This document shows positions 15,353-25,077 of a DNA stretch of 64,000 nucleotides, piece after piece. Under the pieces are notes generated by a model, which was given only the letters and a program-made list of their open reading frames with translations, did not search any database and was not told the origin of the DNA. Within the stretch, counting starts at the first letter, position 1. The number at the start of each line of letters is the position of its first letter. This DNA comes from Clostridia bacterium. GTDB taxonomy: Bacteria; Bacillota; Clostridia; Christensenellales; QAND01. The translations under genes and the position numbers were made by a program. Location: the NCBI GenBank assembly GCA_017439715.1, contig JAFSIR010000009.1:27880-91879 (forward strand). Reading direction: 5' to 3'.

Positions 15353-17584
15353 TTGGAAAAACATAAACATAATGGTGTAAACGATCACGTATGCGAATGC
15401 GGGCATGAACATCACCACGACCATGCCTGCGAATGCGGGCATGAACACCACCACGACCATGCATGCGAATGCGGGCATGAACACCACCACGACCATGCGT
15501 GCGATTGTGGACATGAACATCACCACGATCATGCGTGCGATTGTGGACATGAACATCGCCACGATCATGCGTGCGATTGTGGACATGAACATCACCACGA
15601 CCATGCCTGCGAATGCGGCCACGAACATCACCATGAACACGATCATCATGGGTGTTCTTGCGGCCATGACCATGGACATATCCACGCGCACGCGCATGGG
15701 TGCGGCTGCGGGCACGATCATAGCCATGTGCACGGCCCGGGGTGCGGCTGCGGACACGAGCATGCCAAATCTCCGATGTGGACGCTATGGGTCGGCGGGC
15801 TGCTGTTTGTGCTGGGGTTGTTCAAACTGCCGTTTTCTTCGTTGATCCCCTTCGGCTTGAGCTATGCTTTGCTCAGCTATCCGGTGTGGAAATCGCTGCT
15901 CCCTGAGTTTGGGTGGCGGCTTCTGACCAATGAAAACTTTTTGATGGCGATTGCCTCTGTGTGCGCCTGGCTCGTAGGAGATGTAGCAGAAGGCGTGGCA
16001 GTTATGCTGTTCTTCCGTGTAGGAGAAGCATTTGAAGATGCGGCGGTAGAATCGGCCTATAAATCGATCGATTCGCTTCAGCGCCTGCGGGTGGAAACAG
16101 CACATTTGGTGCGCAACGGCGTAGAAACGACCGTGCTTGTTGAACAAGTCCGTGTGGGCGATGAGATTGTGATCCGTGCGGGTGAGAGCGTGCCAGTAGA
16201 CGCAACGCCTCTGCATGAAGAAGCAGTGTTGGATACGGCAGCGCTGACGGGCGAATCCTTGCCGCGCACGATTAGGCCGGGGCAGGAAATCTTGTCCGGC
16301 AGCATCAATGCCGGCGGTGTGATTCATGCCAAAGTGCTGCGCCCTGTGCAGGACAGCGCAATCAGCCGGATCATAGAGCTTACTATGAAAGCACAGAACG
16401 ATCAGGCGCCAACGGAAACCAAAGTGCGCGCGTTTGCCAAGGTGTATACGCCTATCGTTGTGGTTCTTGCGGTGCTGGTAGCGGTGCTGCCGCCGCTGTT
16501 TAACGCGGGAAGCTTCCCGTTCTGGATCCATAAGGCGCTGTCTTTCCTTGTTGTGTCTTGCCCGTGCGCATTGGTGATCAGCATTCCCATGGCGTATTAT
16601 GCAGGGCTGGGCATGGCGGCGCGGCGCGGCTTATTGGTGCGCGGCGGCCGGTATTTGGATACATTGGCGGCCTCCACAGTGATCGCTATGGATAAAACGG
16701 GTACGCTTACGGACGGCACATTCCGTGTAACGCATTGTGCGCCGGTGCAGGGCATAACCGAAGAAGAACTGCTGCAGCTTTGTGCGGCGGCAGAGCAGGA
16801 AAGCAACCACCCGATCGCACAGAGCATTCTTGAGAGATACGGAAAAACACCGCCGATGGCAGAAAAGGCAGAAGAACATCCCGGCCGCGGCATCACGGCA
16901 GTGGTTGACGGCAAAGTGATCGGCGTTGACAGCGCACGGCTGATGGAAATGCTGGGGGTTGCCGTTGAGGAAACAGCGCAGCAGGGAAGCGTTGTGCACG
17001 CCTGTGCAGATGGTGTATATCTTGGCGCTGTTGTGATCTCTGACAGCATTCGCCCCGAAGCGCTTTCAACGGTGCAGGCCTTTAGAAATGCGGGCCTGAA
17101 AACCGTGATGCTCACCGGCGACGCGGCTGAGCCGGCCATGGCTGTGGCCGAACAGCTGGGGATAGACAAAGTGCATCACTCCCTGCTGCCGGAAGATAAA
17201 TGGAAGGCTGTGAACGAACTTAAGGGCAGCGCCCCTGTTGTGTTCATTGGCGACGGCATCAATGATGCACCTGTGCTGGCTGCTGCGGATATCGGCGTTG
17301 CGATGGGCGGCATGGGGCAGGACGTGGCGATCGCTGCGGCAGACATTGTGCTGATGACAGACAGGCTTTCCGCCGTGTGCGACGGGCGGGCCATCGGCAA
17401 AAAAACAGGCCGCATCGTGAAACAGAACATACTCTTCTCGTTAGGCGTAAAGCTGGGCATCCTTTGCCTGGCGGTAGGGTTCACCATCCCGATTTTCCTG
17501 GCCGTGTTTGCTGATGTGGGTGTGGCGCTGCTGTGCGTTGCCAACAGTGTGCGGCTGCTGGGCATGAAGGATTTTGAAAACTAA
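15353..17584 (+). CDS. Zn/Cd/Pb-type P1B ATPase with His/Cys repeat N-terminus
   Basis: A 743-residue heavy-metal efflux ATPase. Residues ~12-140 are extremely rich in His, Cys, Asp and Glu, including seven near-identical 12-residue units (CECGHEHHHDHA type). After the first membrane helices come the actuator loop (TGES), the transmembrane CPC metal site (~residue 403), the phosphorylation motif DKTGT (~446), the HP motif in SNHPIAQ (~486) and GDGINDAP (~633). The CPC motif and ArsR partner favour a divalent soft metal such as Zn, Cd or Pb. It starts at TTG, with AAAGGTAGG upstream. The repeat probably buffers or senses metal; that is inference. Confidence 0.93.
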   Translation: MEKHKHNGVNDHVCECGHEHHHDHACECGHEHHHDHACECGHEHHHDHACDCGHEHHHDHACDCGHEHRHDHACDCGHEHHHDHACECGHEHHHEHDHHGCSCGHDHGHIHAHAHGCGCGHDHSHVHGPGCGCGHEHAKSPMWTLWVGGLLFVLGLFKLPFSSLIPFGLSYALLSYPVWKSLLPEFGWRLLTNENFLMAIASVCAWLVGDVAEGVAVMLFFRVGEAFEDAAVESAYKSIDSLQRLRVETAHLVRNGVETTVLVEQVRVGDEIVIRAGESVPVDATPLHEEAVLDTAALTGESLPRTIRPGQEILSGSINAGGVIHAKVLRPVQDSAISRIIELTMKAQNDQAPTETKVRAFAKVYTPIVVVLAVLVAVLPPLFNAGSFPFWIHKALSFLVVSCPCALVISIPMAYYAGLGMAARRGLLVRGGRYLDTLAASTVIAMDKTGTLTDGTFRVTHCAPVQGITEEELLQLCAAAEQESNHPIAQSILERYGKTPPMAEKAEEHPGRGITAVVDGKVIGVDSARLMEMLGVAVEETAQQGSVVHACADGVYLGAVVISDSIRPEALSTVQAFRNAGLKTVMLTGDAAEPAMAVAEQLGIDKVHHSLLPEDKWKAVNELKGSAPVVFIGDGINDAPVLAAADIGVAMGGMGQDVAIAAADIVLMTDRLSAVCDGRAIGKKTGRIVKQNILFSLGVKLGILCLAVGFTIPIFLAVFADVGVALLCVANSVRLLGMKDFEN
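15392..15643 (+). repeat. Seven-unit 36-base tandem repeat encoding a metal-binding array
   Basis: Seven consecutive 36-base units in frame. Units 1-3 use the tgcgaatgcggg form, units 4-6 the tgcgattgtgga form, and unit 7 is more diverged. Adjacent units differ by only one to a few bases, implying recent unit duplication. Two or three looser Cys/His units follow up to about 15770. Confidence 0.93.
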
Positions 17585-17589
17585 ATAAA

Positions 17590-17628
17590 AAAGCAGGCGG
17601 CTGCACATTGCACCCGCCTGTTTTTTTA
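17590..17628. terminator. Intrinsic terminator between convergent ATPase and enolase-like genes
   Basis: Stem CAGGCGG/CCGCCTG (17594-17600 with 17614-17620), A-run before and T-run after. Confidence 0.8.
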
Positions 17629-17632
17629 TTGT

Positions 17633-18865
17633 TTATTTATTCAGTTCACGGTCGATCCAGAGCAAACGGTTATATTTTGCGATCCGCTCGCCGCGCACAG
17701 GGGAACCGAGTTTGAGCTGCTCAGCACCGATGCCGGTGGCAAGATCGGCCACAAAATCATCGTTCGTGTCTTTGGAGCGCAGGGACACGGTGATCCCGAT
17801 GCCGTTTTTCTTGGCAATCATAGCGGTTTGGATCGCTTCACTGACAGAGCCAATCTGGTTGATCTTAAGCAGGATCGTGTTGCCTGCTTTTCTGGCAATG
17901 CCCTCTTTTAAGCGAACGGGGTGGGAGGCAAACAGATCATCGCCCACAATCCGCAGGCCGGGCAGGGCAGCGGTCATCTGGGCAAACCCATCATAATCGT
18001 TTTCTTCAAACGGGTCTTCCAGATACGTAAGCGGATAATCGGCGGCAAGGCCGAGGTAGAACTGTTTGAGCGCTTCTTTTTCAAACACCGTGGAGCCCAT
18101 GCGATACACGTTCGCTTCGCTGTCATACGGGTCTGTTGCCGCCACATCGAGCCCCAGTGAGATCACGTCTTTCACGCCGCATTCTTCGGCGGCCTGCAAC
18201 ATCAGGTCAAACGCTTCCCGTGTTGATCCGAGCGGCGGGGAAAAGGCGCCGCCGTCATCGGCCACCACACCAAACCGATCCACCAGCTTTTTCTCCAGAT
18301 TGTGCCGAATAGCGGCCATGGTGTGCGCGGCAAATGCAAAGCTGCGTTCGCCGCGGTTCTGCACGGCAATGTAATCTTCAAACTCAAGGCCGGATTGGCC
18401 GTAAGCGCCGCCGGAGATCATGGTGGAAATAATATCGGGCACGCGGGTCACCGTTTCGCCGCCAAGATAACGATAGATCGGCAGACCTACGCTGGCTGCC
18501 CCCGCTTTACACGCTGCAACGGAAACGGGCAGGATGGCGTTGCCGCCCAGCACGCGCTTGTTCAGCGTGCCGTCAGCCTCGCACAAGGCCCGGTCGATCG
18601 CGCGCTGGTCGGTTACATCCATACCGATCAGCGTTTCGTTGATCACGGTGTTCACATGCTCAGCCGCTTTTTGCACGCCGCGGCCGCGGTACCATTGCGG
18701 GTCACCGTCAAACAGTTCAAACGCTTCATAAGTGCCTTTTGAAGTGCCCATAGGAGCCGAAGCAAGGGTCACAATCCCTTTTTCGGTTGTTAGACGCACT
18801 TCAACAGTCGGTACGCCGCGCCCATTCAGCCCTTCAATTGCTTCAACGGATTTTATTTTGTCCAT
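17633..18865 (-). CDS. Atypical enolase-superfamily paralogue
   Basis: A 410-residue homologue of enolase. The Mg ligands are kept (LGLDVAA, YLEDPF, VGDDLF), as is the KINQIG lysine. However, residues that perform catalysis in enolase are changed: the GDEGG glutamate is Asp (ADDGG), the SHRSGET histidine is Leu (SLRSKDT), and the GGAHA-type histidine is Tyr (GGAYG). A canonical enolase is encoded at 62.8 kb, so this copy need not serve glycolysis. ATG 18865 is preferred because GGGAG lies upstream of it; an ATG at 18883 has none. It diverges from a glycerate 2-kinase gene, suggesting a substrate related to glycerate phosphates. Function unassigned. Confidence 0.8.
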   Translation of the reverse strand: MDKIKSVEAIEGLNGRGVPTVEVRLTTEKGIVTLASAPMGTSKGTYEAFELFDGDPQWYRGRGVQKAAEHVNTVINETLIGMDVTDQRAIDRALCEADGTLNKRVLGGNAILPVSVAACKAGAASVGLPIYRYLGGETVTRVPDIISTMISGGAYGQSGLEFEDYIAVQNRGERSFAFAAHTMAAIRHNLEKKLVDRFGVVADDGGAFSPPLGSTREAFDLMLQAAEECGVKDVISLGLDVAATDPYDSEANVYRMGSTVFEKEALKQFYLGLAADYPLTYLEDPFEENDYDGFAQMTAALPGLRIVGDDLFASHPVRLKEGIARKAGNTILLKINQIGSVSEAIQTAMIAKKNGIGITVSLRSKDTNDDFVADLATGIGAEQLKLGSPVRGERIAKYNRLLWIDRELNK

Positions 18866-18981
18866 AATCGTGTTGTCTCCCATGTTGGATTGTTTTGATT
18901 ATAGCACATCCAATCTGTTCATGCGCGTAGAATTATGGTATAATTATCCTGCTCATTTAATAATTGATTTTGGAGAAAAAC

Positions 18982-20451
18982 ATGCGGATTCTCAATGCTC
19001 AAACGTTGGCCGAACACGGCAATAAAAAAGGACGTGCGGATGTGGTGGCGATGCTGGAAGCGGGCATGAGCCTGGTCGACCCGTATATCGGCGTTCAAAA
19101 GCTGATGCGGCGTGACGGCGCCATGCTGTATATCGATGGCACCATGTTCGAACTGGCTGAGGATCCGCACAGCGGGCCGATGGAACTGGACCTTTCTTCT
19201 TTCAGGCGCGTGATTGTGATCGGCGCGGCCAAAGGCGTGCAGCGCTGCGCGCTGGGGCTGGAAGAAGTGTTGGGCGAATATCTGACCGGTGGCCACGTGA
19301 TCGGCAAGCATGGCGATGGAATCCTGTGCAAAAAACTGGGCGTAACACTGGCTAACCATCCCACACCGGATGATTGCGGTGTAGAAGGCTGTAAAAAGAT
19401 TTATGAGTGGATCAAAGATGTCACGGAACAAGACCTTGTGATCACCGTGATGGGCAGCGGCGTTTCTTCACTGCTCACCTGGCCCGTGGAAGGGATCACG
19501 GTGGAAGAAGTGCGGGATATGACGTATATGATGCAGATCGAAAAAGGGGCGCTTACCCGCGACCTGAATGCGATCCGCAGCCATATTGACAGGTTCAAGG
19601 GCGGCAAAATATCCCGGCTGCTCAAGGGCGCAACGGTGATCCACCTGGCCACGAACGACCTTGGCGGCACGGCAAACGAAACTTCGGGCATTCGGCAAAG
19701 CTATGGCGACCTGCTCCGAGACAATATCTTCCTTGCCTCGCTGCCTGATCAGTATACGTTTGCCGATGCGTGGGCGGCGCTGGATAAATATGATGCATGG
19801 GACAGGCTGCCTGCATCCATCCGTGCGTTCCTGCAAAAAGCAGACCCGGCGGAAGAAACCATGAAGCCGGAAGAATATGAAACGCTGAACGCCCGCTTGT
19901 TTGCCCTTACGCCGAAGATGACGATGGTGTATCCCGCGGTGCGCAAAAAGGCGGAAGAGCTTGGATACACGCCTTATATGCTGGGCGAGTATATCGGTGC
20001 GGAAGCGGCGGAAGCGGGCAAAGTGCTGGCCTGCATCGCGCAGAATGTGCACAACCTTAACGAGCCGGTGAAAAGGCCGTGCGTGCTCATTTCCAGCGGG
20101 GAACTGATTGTTACCGTGGGCAATGAAAAAGGGGTCGGCGGGCGCAATCAGGAGTTTTGTGTGGCGGCGGCCCAAAAGATCGCCGGTTATGATAAAATCA
20201 TTATCGGCGCCGTTGATACGGACGGAACGGATGGGCCGGGCGGGCTGACCGCTCCGGGCGCGCCCAATTGCCTGGCCGGTGCCGTGATTGACGGCTACAC
20301 GGTACAGGAAGCGAAGGAAAAGGGCGTGGATCTGGCGGCTGCTTTAAAAACGCATGGCGTCAGCGAGCCGCTGTGGCAGCTGGATTGCGGCGTGAGCGCA
20401 ACGCAAAGCATCAGCGCACTGGACCTGCGCGTGATTGCGATTATGGAGTAA
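18982..20451 (+). CDS. Glycerate 2-kinase, MOFRL/DUF4147 type
   Basis: A 489-residue enzyme of the GckA/TtuD group, which phosphorylates D-glycerate to 2-phosphoglycerate. The N-terminal DUF4147 fold has VIVIGAAKGVQR, GHVIGKHGDG and NHPTPDD; the C-terminal MOFRL domain has VGGRNQEF and AVDTDGTDGPGG. ATG 18982 is taken because GGAG lies seven bases upstream; a TTG at 18964 is unlikely. It is transcribed away from the enolase paralogue with a ~116-base shared intergenic region. The product feeds enolase. Confidence 0.9.
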   Translation: MRILNAQTLAEHGNKKGRADVVAMLEAGMSLVDPYIGVQKLMRRDGAMLYIDGTMFELAEDPHSGPMELDLSSFRRVIVIGAAKGVQRCALGLEEVLGEYLTGGHVIGKHGDGILCKKLGVTLANHPTPDDCGVEGCKKIYEWIKDVTEQDLVITVMGSGVSSLLTWPVEGITVEEVRDMTYMMQIEKGALTRDLNAIRSHIDRFKGGKISRLLKGATVIHLATNDLGGTANETSGIRQSYGDLLRDNIFLASLPDQYTFADAWAALDKYDAWDRLPASIRAFLQKADPAEETMKPEEYETLNARLFALTPKMTMVYPAVRKKAEELGYTPYMLGEYIGAEAAEAGKVLACIAQNVHNLNEPVKRPCVLISSGELIVTVGNEKGVGGRNQEFCVAAAQKIAGYDKIIIGAVDTDGTDGPGGLTAPGAPNCLAGAVIDGYTVQEAKEKGVDLAAALKTHGVSEPLWQLDCGVSATQSISALDLRVIAIME

Positions 20452-20464
20452 ACACAACTTCGCC

Positions 20465-20493
20465 TTGCAATCCGCCTGCCTCCGTGCTACAAT
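20465..20493 (+). promoter_or_regulatory. Promoter of tRNA-Ser
   Basis: -35 TTGCAA (20465-20470), a 17-base spacer and -10 TACAAT (20488-20493), about 95 bases before the tRNA. Confidence 0.6.
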
Positions 20494-20587
20494 GAAGCGC
20501 GCTATGGGCATTATGCACAGGCAAACAATTGAATAAGTATTCCTGCAGGGTTTTTCGGCCTGGCCAAAGACTTTGCCTGAATTATAC

Positions 20588-20677
20588 GGAGCGGTATCGA
20601 AGTGGTCATAACGGGGCGCACTCGAAATGCGTTTGGGCCGAAAGCCCACGTGGGTTCGAATCCCACCCGCTCCGCCA
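20588..20677 (+). tRNA. tRNA-Ser (CGA anticodon)
   Basis: Acceptor GGAGCGG pairs with CCGCTCC; the anticodon loop carries CGA. A long variable arm (TTTGGGCCGAAAGCCCAC) marks a class II tRNA, and the T loop GGTTCGAATCCC is intact. CCA is encoded (20675-20677). Confidence 0.93.
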
Positions 20678-20696
20678 GCCGCAGCAGCGGCAGAGA

Positions 20697-20732
20697 ATAT
20701 TGCCCATCATGTTTTTGATGGGCGATATTTTT
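20697..20732 (+). terminator. Intrinsic terminator after tRNA-Ser
   Basis: A 13-bp stem with one G-U pair (20697-20709 with 20716-20728), followed by a T-run. Confidence 0.8.
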
Positions 20733-20938
20733 ATGCGCAAAAATTGGCGGTTTGGTTCCTTTGACCTTGTTTCAAAGTACACATAACAAATTGGGAAATT
20801 GAAGGGAACAGCTGATTGAGCACCGAATTTCGAACGCGGTTTTGGTGTTTTGGGAACAAACGGCGGCCAAAAATGCAGGGAAAAGGGAACAAATATGCAA
20901 AATCGAGATGGAAAAAGCAGTAATAAAGCTGCTTTTGA

Positions 20939-20967
20939 TTGACAGGGGAAACCCAATGTGCTATAAG
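20939..20967 (+). promoter_or_regulatory. Promoter of the opp operon
   Basis: -35 TTGACA (20939-20944), a 17-base spacer and -10 TATAAG (20962-20967). The 205 bases between the tRNA terminator and this promoter (20733-20938) hold no gene; GGGAAC occurs three times there with no assigned meaning. Confidence 0.75.
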
Positions 20968-21024
20968 TTATAAGAAATACTTATTGTCGGGGATTGCCCT
21001 TCAAGAGCGACTGGGGACGAGGTA

Positions 21025-21951
21025 ATGAATTCAAAATTTGCAGGTTACATTGGGAAGAGACTGCTCTTGGCAATTGTGACGATCATGCTGGTTATTGCAA
21101 TAACCTTTTTTGCGATGCATGCCATTCCGGCCAGCCCATTCAGCTCCGAAAAAGCGAAATCCGACGCTGTTATCAAAGCGTTGGAAGCGAAGTACGGATT
21201 TGACAAGCCCGTTATCGTACAGTTTTTCAATTACTTGAAAAACATTATGAAACTGGATTTTGGCCTGTCGACCGCCTGGGTCGGCAGCACGGTGTTTGGG
21301 CTGATTAAGAATGGCTTTGCTTATTCGGCAAAGATAGGCTTATCGGCAGCATTGCTGGCGATCGTTACGGGTGTTGTCTTGGGTTCTTGGGCTGCACTGC
21401 GGCGCGGAAAATGGGTTGACAAAATCATTCAGGTAGGCACTACGGCGTTGGTTGCCATGCCGTCGTTTGTTATGGCCACCATTTTGCTGCTTGTTATCGG
21501 CCTGAAGCTTAAATGGCTGCCTACGCTGGCCAGTCAGCCGGGCGGCTTGGTGCTCCCGGTGATCTCGCTGAGTCTGTATCCGATGGCGTATATCACCAGG
21601 CTTACCAGATCGAGTATGCTGGATGTTCTGGGCCAGGATTATATCCGTACGGCCAGGGCAAAAGGCCTGAGCAACGGCAAGGTCATCTTCAAACACGCGC
21701 TGAAAAACGCGCTCAGCCCGGTTATCACGTATGCCGGCCCCATGATGGCGTATATCCTGACGGGCAGCATGGTTGTTGAGAATATTTTCTCGGTGCCGGG
21801 CCTGGGCAGGCTGTTTGTTAACAGCATGCTGCGCACGGACTATATGATGATCATGGGCGTAACGATATTCCTGGCGATCATGATTATTATGATGAACTTT
21901 ATCAGCGATATTCTGTATAAGGTTATTGATCCCAGAATCGATTTCAGCTAA
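21025..21951 (+). CDS. oppB: Oligopeptide ABC transporter permease OppB/DppB
   Basis: A 308-residue inner permease subunit with about six membrane helices. The N-terminus YIGKRLLLAIVTIMLVIAITFFAMHAIP and the C-terminal signature FKHALKNALSPVITYAGPMMAYILTGSMVVENIFSVPGLG (EAA-type loop) are the DppB/OppB hallmarks. ATG start after GACGAGG. First gene of a five-gene importer. Substrate class: di- or oligopeptides, or nickel by relationship; peptides are favoured by the OppA sequence. Confidence 0.93.
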   Translation: MNSKFAGYIGKRLLLAIVTIMLVIAITFFAMHAIPASPFSSEKAKSDAVIKALEAKYGFDKPVIVQFFNYLKNIMKLDFGLSTAWVGSTVFGLIKNGFAYSAKIGLSAALLAIVTGVVLGSWAALRRGKWVDKIIQVGTTALVAMPSFVMATILLLVIGLKLKWLPTLASQPGGLVLPVISLSLYPMAYITRLTRSSMLDVLGQDYIRTARAKGLSNGKVIFKHALKNALSPVITYAGPMMAYILTGSMVVENIFSVPGLGRLFVNSMLRTDYMMIMGVTIFLAIMIIMMNFISDILYKVIDPRIDFS

Positions 21952-21967
21952 GGAGGAGGACGAAAAG

Positions 21968-23014
21968 ATGAGTGAAGAAACAAAAGTCAAGAAAAAAGCT
22001 TTTTCTTTTCATACGAATCCGAACATGTTTGAAAAAGCATCTGAAGAGGAAAAAGCCCAACAGGTCCATATGCGTGAATCCGTTTCGTTTATGCGTGACG
22101 CGATGCGCCGCCTGCGTAAGAACAAGATTGCGATGATAAGCCTTTGCATTATTATCCTGATCTCGCTGATCGTTTTCATCGTGCCGAATTTTTATCCTTA
22201 TAACTATTCGGAACAGGACCTGTCCAGACAGTATCTGGATCCGTTTGAGTATTCCGAAACGGAAAAAGCCCGCATGGCAGACGGCGAGAAGATATTCCCG
22301 CATATTATGGGCACCGATGCGCTGGGGCGTGACTATGCGATCCGTGTTATCTACGGCGCGCGTATCTCAATGCTGGTCGGCCTCATTGCGGCCATCATCG
22401 TTACCATCATCGGCATCTGCTATGGTTCGCTCTCGGGTTATTTCGGCGGCAAGGTAGACTTGATCATGATGCGCATTGTAGACGTGATCTATTCGCTGCC
22501 TGACGTTTTGATCATCATTTTGCTGTCCGTGGTTATCCGTGAATGGGTAAGCACGTCGACGAGCATGCTTGTGAGCAGGCTTGGCTCCGGCATGATCAGT
22601 ATCTTCATCGTGTTCGGCCTGCTTTACTGGGTTGGCATGGCGCGCCAGGTGCGCGGCCAGATTCTGTCGCTCAAAGAGCAGGAATATGTGTTGGCTGCCC
22701 GTGCCATGGGCGCCAAATCCTCTCATGTGATCCTTAAACACATGATCCCGAACTGTATCTCTGTTATCATCATCACGGCGGCGATGCAGATCCCGAGCGC
22801 CATCTTCACGGAAAGCTTCCTGTCCTTCCTGGGCCTGGGTGTGAACATGCCGATGCCGTCTCTGGGTTCGCTTGCTGCTGATGCGCGAATGGGCTTGCAG
22901 TCGTATCCCAACCTGCTGATTTTCCCGGCAGCTATGATCTTCCTGATCGTGCTTTCTTTCAACCTGCTGGGCAACGGCCTCAGGGATGCGTTCGATCCCA
23001 AGCTCAGATCGTAA
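21968..23014 (+). CDS. oppC: Oligopeptide ABC transporter permease OppC/DppC
   Basis: A 348-residue partner permease. It has an N-terminal soluble tail, one anchor helix around residues 55-75, the GTDALGRDYAIRVIYGAR motif typical of OppC, and the EAA loop ILKHMIPNCISVIIITAAMQIPSAIFTESFLSFLGLG. ATG 21968 follows AAGGAGGAGG; an upstream frame to 21926 overlaps oppB and is not needed. Confidence 0.93.
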   Translation: MSEETKVKKKAFSFHTNPNMFEKASEEEKAQQVHMRESVSFMRDAMRRLRKNKIAMISLCIIILISLIVFIVPNFYPYNYSEQDLSRQYLDPFEYSETEKARMADGEKIFPHIMGTDALGRDYAIRVIYGARISMLVGLIAAIIVTIIGICYGSLSGYFGGKVDLIMMRIVDVIYSLPDVLIIILLSVVIREWVSTSTSMLVSRLGSGMISIFIVFGLLYWVGMARQVRGQILSLKEQEYVLAARAMGAKSSHVILKHMIPNCISVIIITAAMQIPSAIFTESFLSFLGLGVNMPMPSLGSLAADARMGLQSYPNLLIFPAAMIFLIVLSFNLLGNGLRDAFDPKLRS

Positions 23015-23029
23015 AGGAGGGGGAGAGCG

Positions 23030-24079
23030 ATGGCAATTCTTGAAGTCAAAGACCTGAGAACCTCTTTCTTTACGGAAGCGGGCGAAGTTAAAGCTGTTGA
23101 TGGGGTTTCCTTCAACCTGGATACCGGCAAAGTGCTGGGCATCGTTGGCGAATCCGGCAGCGGCAAAAGTGTAACCGCTTATTCCATCCTGCAGATCCTC
23201 ACGCCTCCCGGCAGAGTGATCGGCGGCAGCGTTAAGCTGCACGGGCAGGAACTGATCGGCAGCACGGAAGAAGAAATGCGCAAGATCCGCGGCAATAAGA
23301 TCAGCATCATTTTCCAGGATCCCATGTCCAGCCTTACCCCGGTGTATACCATCGGCAACCAGCTGATGGAAGCCATCCGGCTGCACACGGGCCGCGATAA
23401 AGAGCAGGCAAGGGCCCGCGCGATTGAGATGCTTGAGCTTGTCGGCATCAATGAACCGGAACGCCGCATCAAACAGTATCCGTTCGAGCTCAGCGGCGGC
23501 ATGCGTCAGCGCGTGATGATTGCAATGGCGCTCGCTTGCGAGCCTGACATTCTGATTGCGGACGAACCGACCACGGCGTTGGACGTTACCATTCAGGCAC
23601 AGATCCTGGATCTTATGAAGGACCTGCAGAAAAAGCTTGGCATGGCGATCATCATGATCACGCATGACCTGGGCGTTATTGCCAGCATGTGCGATGAAGT
23701 GATCGTTATGTATGCGGGCAAAATTGCAGAACGCGGCACGGCGGACCAGATTTTCTACCGCCCGCATCATGAATACACCAAGGGCCTGATTCGGTCCATC
23801 CCGAACATTGAGAATGACGAAAAAGAGCGCCTGGTTCCCATCGAAGGTTCTCCGGTAGACATGCTGAACATGCCGCCGGGCTGTTCCTTTGCACCGCGTT
23901 GTTCGGCAGCAATGAAGATTTGTCTTGAGCAGAAACCGGAAGAATTAAAGGTTGGCGAAAACCATATGTCTGCATGCTGGATGAATATCAAACGCGGCAT
24001 TGAACTTGAGGCCATTCAAACCGATGAGGAAGGCAACATTTTAAGCATTGATCTGGATAAGGAGGGCAAAAGCGAATGA
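23030..24079 (+). CDS. oppD: Oligopeptide ABC transporter ATPase OppD/DppD
   Basis: A 349-residue ATP-hydrolysing subunit with Walker A GESGSGKS, signature LSGGMRQR, Walker [14 protein letters not shown] and the switch histidine in ITHD. The Opp/Dpp-specific C-terminal extension with four cysteines ([14 protein letters not shown]) indicates an iron-sulfur-type region. ATG behind AAAGGAGGGGG. Its end overlaps oppF by four bases. Confidence 0.95.
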   Translation: MAILEVKDLRTSFFTEAGEVKAVDGVSFNLDTGKVLGIVGESGSGKSVTAYSILQILTPPGRVIGGSVKLHGQELIGSTEEEMRKIRGNKISIIFQDPMSSLTPVYTIGNQLMEAIRLHTGRDKEQARARAIEMLELVGINEPERRIKQYPFELSGGMRQRVMIAMALACEPDILIADEPTTALDVTIQAQILDLMKDLQKKLGMAIIMITHDLGVIASMCDEVIVMYAGKIAERGTADQIFYRPHHEYTKGLIRSIPNIENDEKERLVPIEGSPVDMLNMPPGCSFAPRCSAAMKICLEQKPEELKVGENHMSACWMNIKRGIELEAIQTDEEGNILSIDLDKEGKSE

Positions 24080-25065
24080 CGCAGAATCCGAATTTGGAGC
24101 AGCAGTCTGCCCCCTTGGTGCAAGTTAAGAACTTAAAAAAATATTTTCCCATTAACACCGGGTTTATGAAAACGACCCAGCTCAAAGCGGTTGATGATGT
24201 GTCGTTCAGCATCTCCCGCGGTGAAACGTTGGGTCTGGTTGGCGAATCCGGCTGCGGCAAAACAACGGTTGGCCGCACGCTGCTGCACCTGTATACGCCC
24301 ACTGATGGCGAAGTGATCTTCAACGGCGTTAAGATCAAAGACAAGGAATCGCTCATGAATCTGCGTAAAAAAGCGCAGATCGTGTTCCAGGATCCGTATT
24401 CGTCTTTGAATCCGCGTATGACCGTTGGCGATATCATTGCTGAGCCGCTGGATGTGCACAAAATGTATACGTCCAAAGCGGAACGGCAAGAGCGTATCAA
24501 TGAGCTGCTGAGCACTGTTGGCCTGAGCAGTGAACAGGCAACGCGCTATGCGCATGAATTCAGCGGCGGTCAGCGTCAGCGCATCGGCATTGCACGTGCG
24601 CTTGCCTCCAACCCTGACTTCATTGTGTGTGACGAGTCGGTTTCCGCGCTTGACGTGTCCATCCAGGCGCAGATCATCAACATGTTTGAAGACCTGCAGA
24701 ACCAGCTGGGGCTGACGTATCTGTTCATCGCACATGATCTTTCCGTTGTTAAACACATTTCTCAGCGGATCGCGGTCATGTATCTTGGCCGCATGGTTGA
24801 GCTTGCGCCGGCGAATGAGCTGTATCGCCACCCACAGCATCCGTACACGATCTCGCTGCTGTCTGCTGTGCCGATCCCCGATCCGGAAGAAGCACGCAAA
24901 GCAAAGCGAATTGTGATTGAGGGCGATGTGCCCAGCCCGCTGCATATGCCGTCCGGCTGTCCGTTCAGAACACGCTGCCCGCGTGCCACGGAGAAATGTG
25001 CACAGGAGCGGCCCGAGTTCCGAGAGATCAGCCCGGGGCATTGGACGGCCTGTCATCACGTGTAA
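24076..25065 (+). CDS. oppF: Oligopeptide ABC transporter ATPase OppF/DppF
   Basis: A 329-residue second ATPase. Walker A GESGCGKT, signature FSGGQRQR, Walker [14 protein letters not shown] (the usual 'DEP' proline is Ser, normal in OppF), and the Cys-containing C-terminus [19 protein letters not shown] at 24076 overlaps the oppD stop (ATGA), so it is translationally coupled. A separate oppA promoter follows. Confidence 0.95.
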   Translation: MTQNPNLEQQSAPLVQVKNLKKYFPINTGFMKTTQLKAVDDVSFSISRGETLGLVGESGCGKTTVGRTLLHLYTPTDGEVIFNGVKIKDKESLMNLRKKAQIVFQDPYSSLNPRMTVGDIIAEPLDVHKMYTSKAERQERINELLSTVGLSSEQATRYAHEFSGGQRQRIGIARALASNPDFIVCDESVSALDVSIQAQIINMFEDLQNQLGLTYLFIAHDLSVVKHISQRIAVMYLGRMVELAPANELYRHPQHPYTISLLSAVPIPDPEEARKAKRIVIEGDVPSPLHMPSGCPFRTRCPRATEKCAQERPEFREISPGHWTACHHV

Positions 25066-25077
25066 TATAAAATATAC

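Noticed and set aside
15392..15643. CRISPR-like regular repeats
   Set aside because: The repeats are contiguous with no spacers, are a multiple of three, and code in frame for Cys/His units of the ATPase.
20733..20938. Mobile-element remnant with GGGAAC repeats upstream of opp
   Set aside because: The inverted similarity is short and imperfect, and no transposase fragment is visible.
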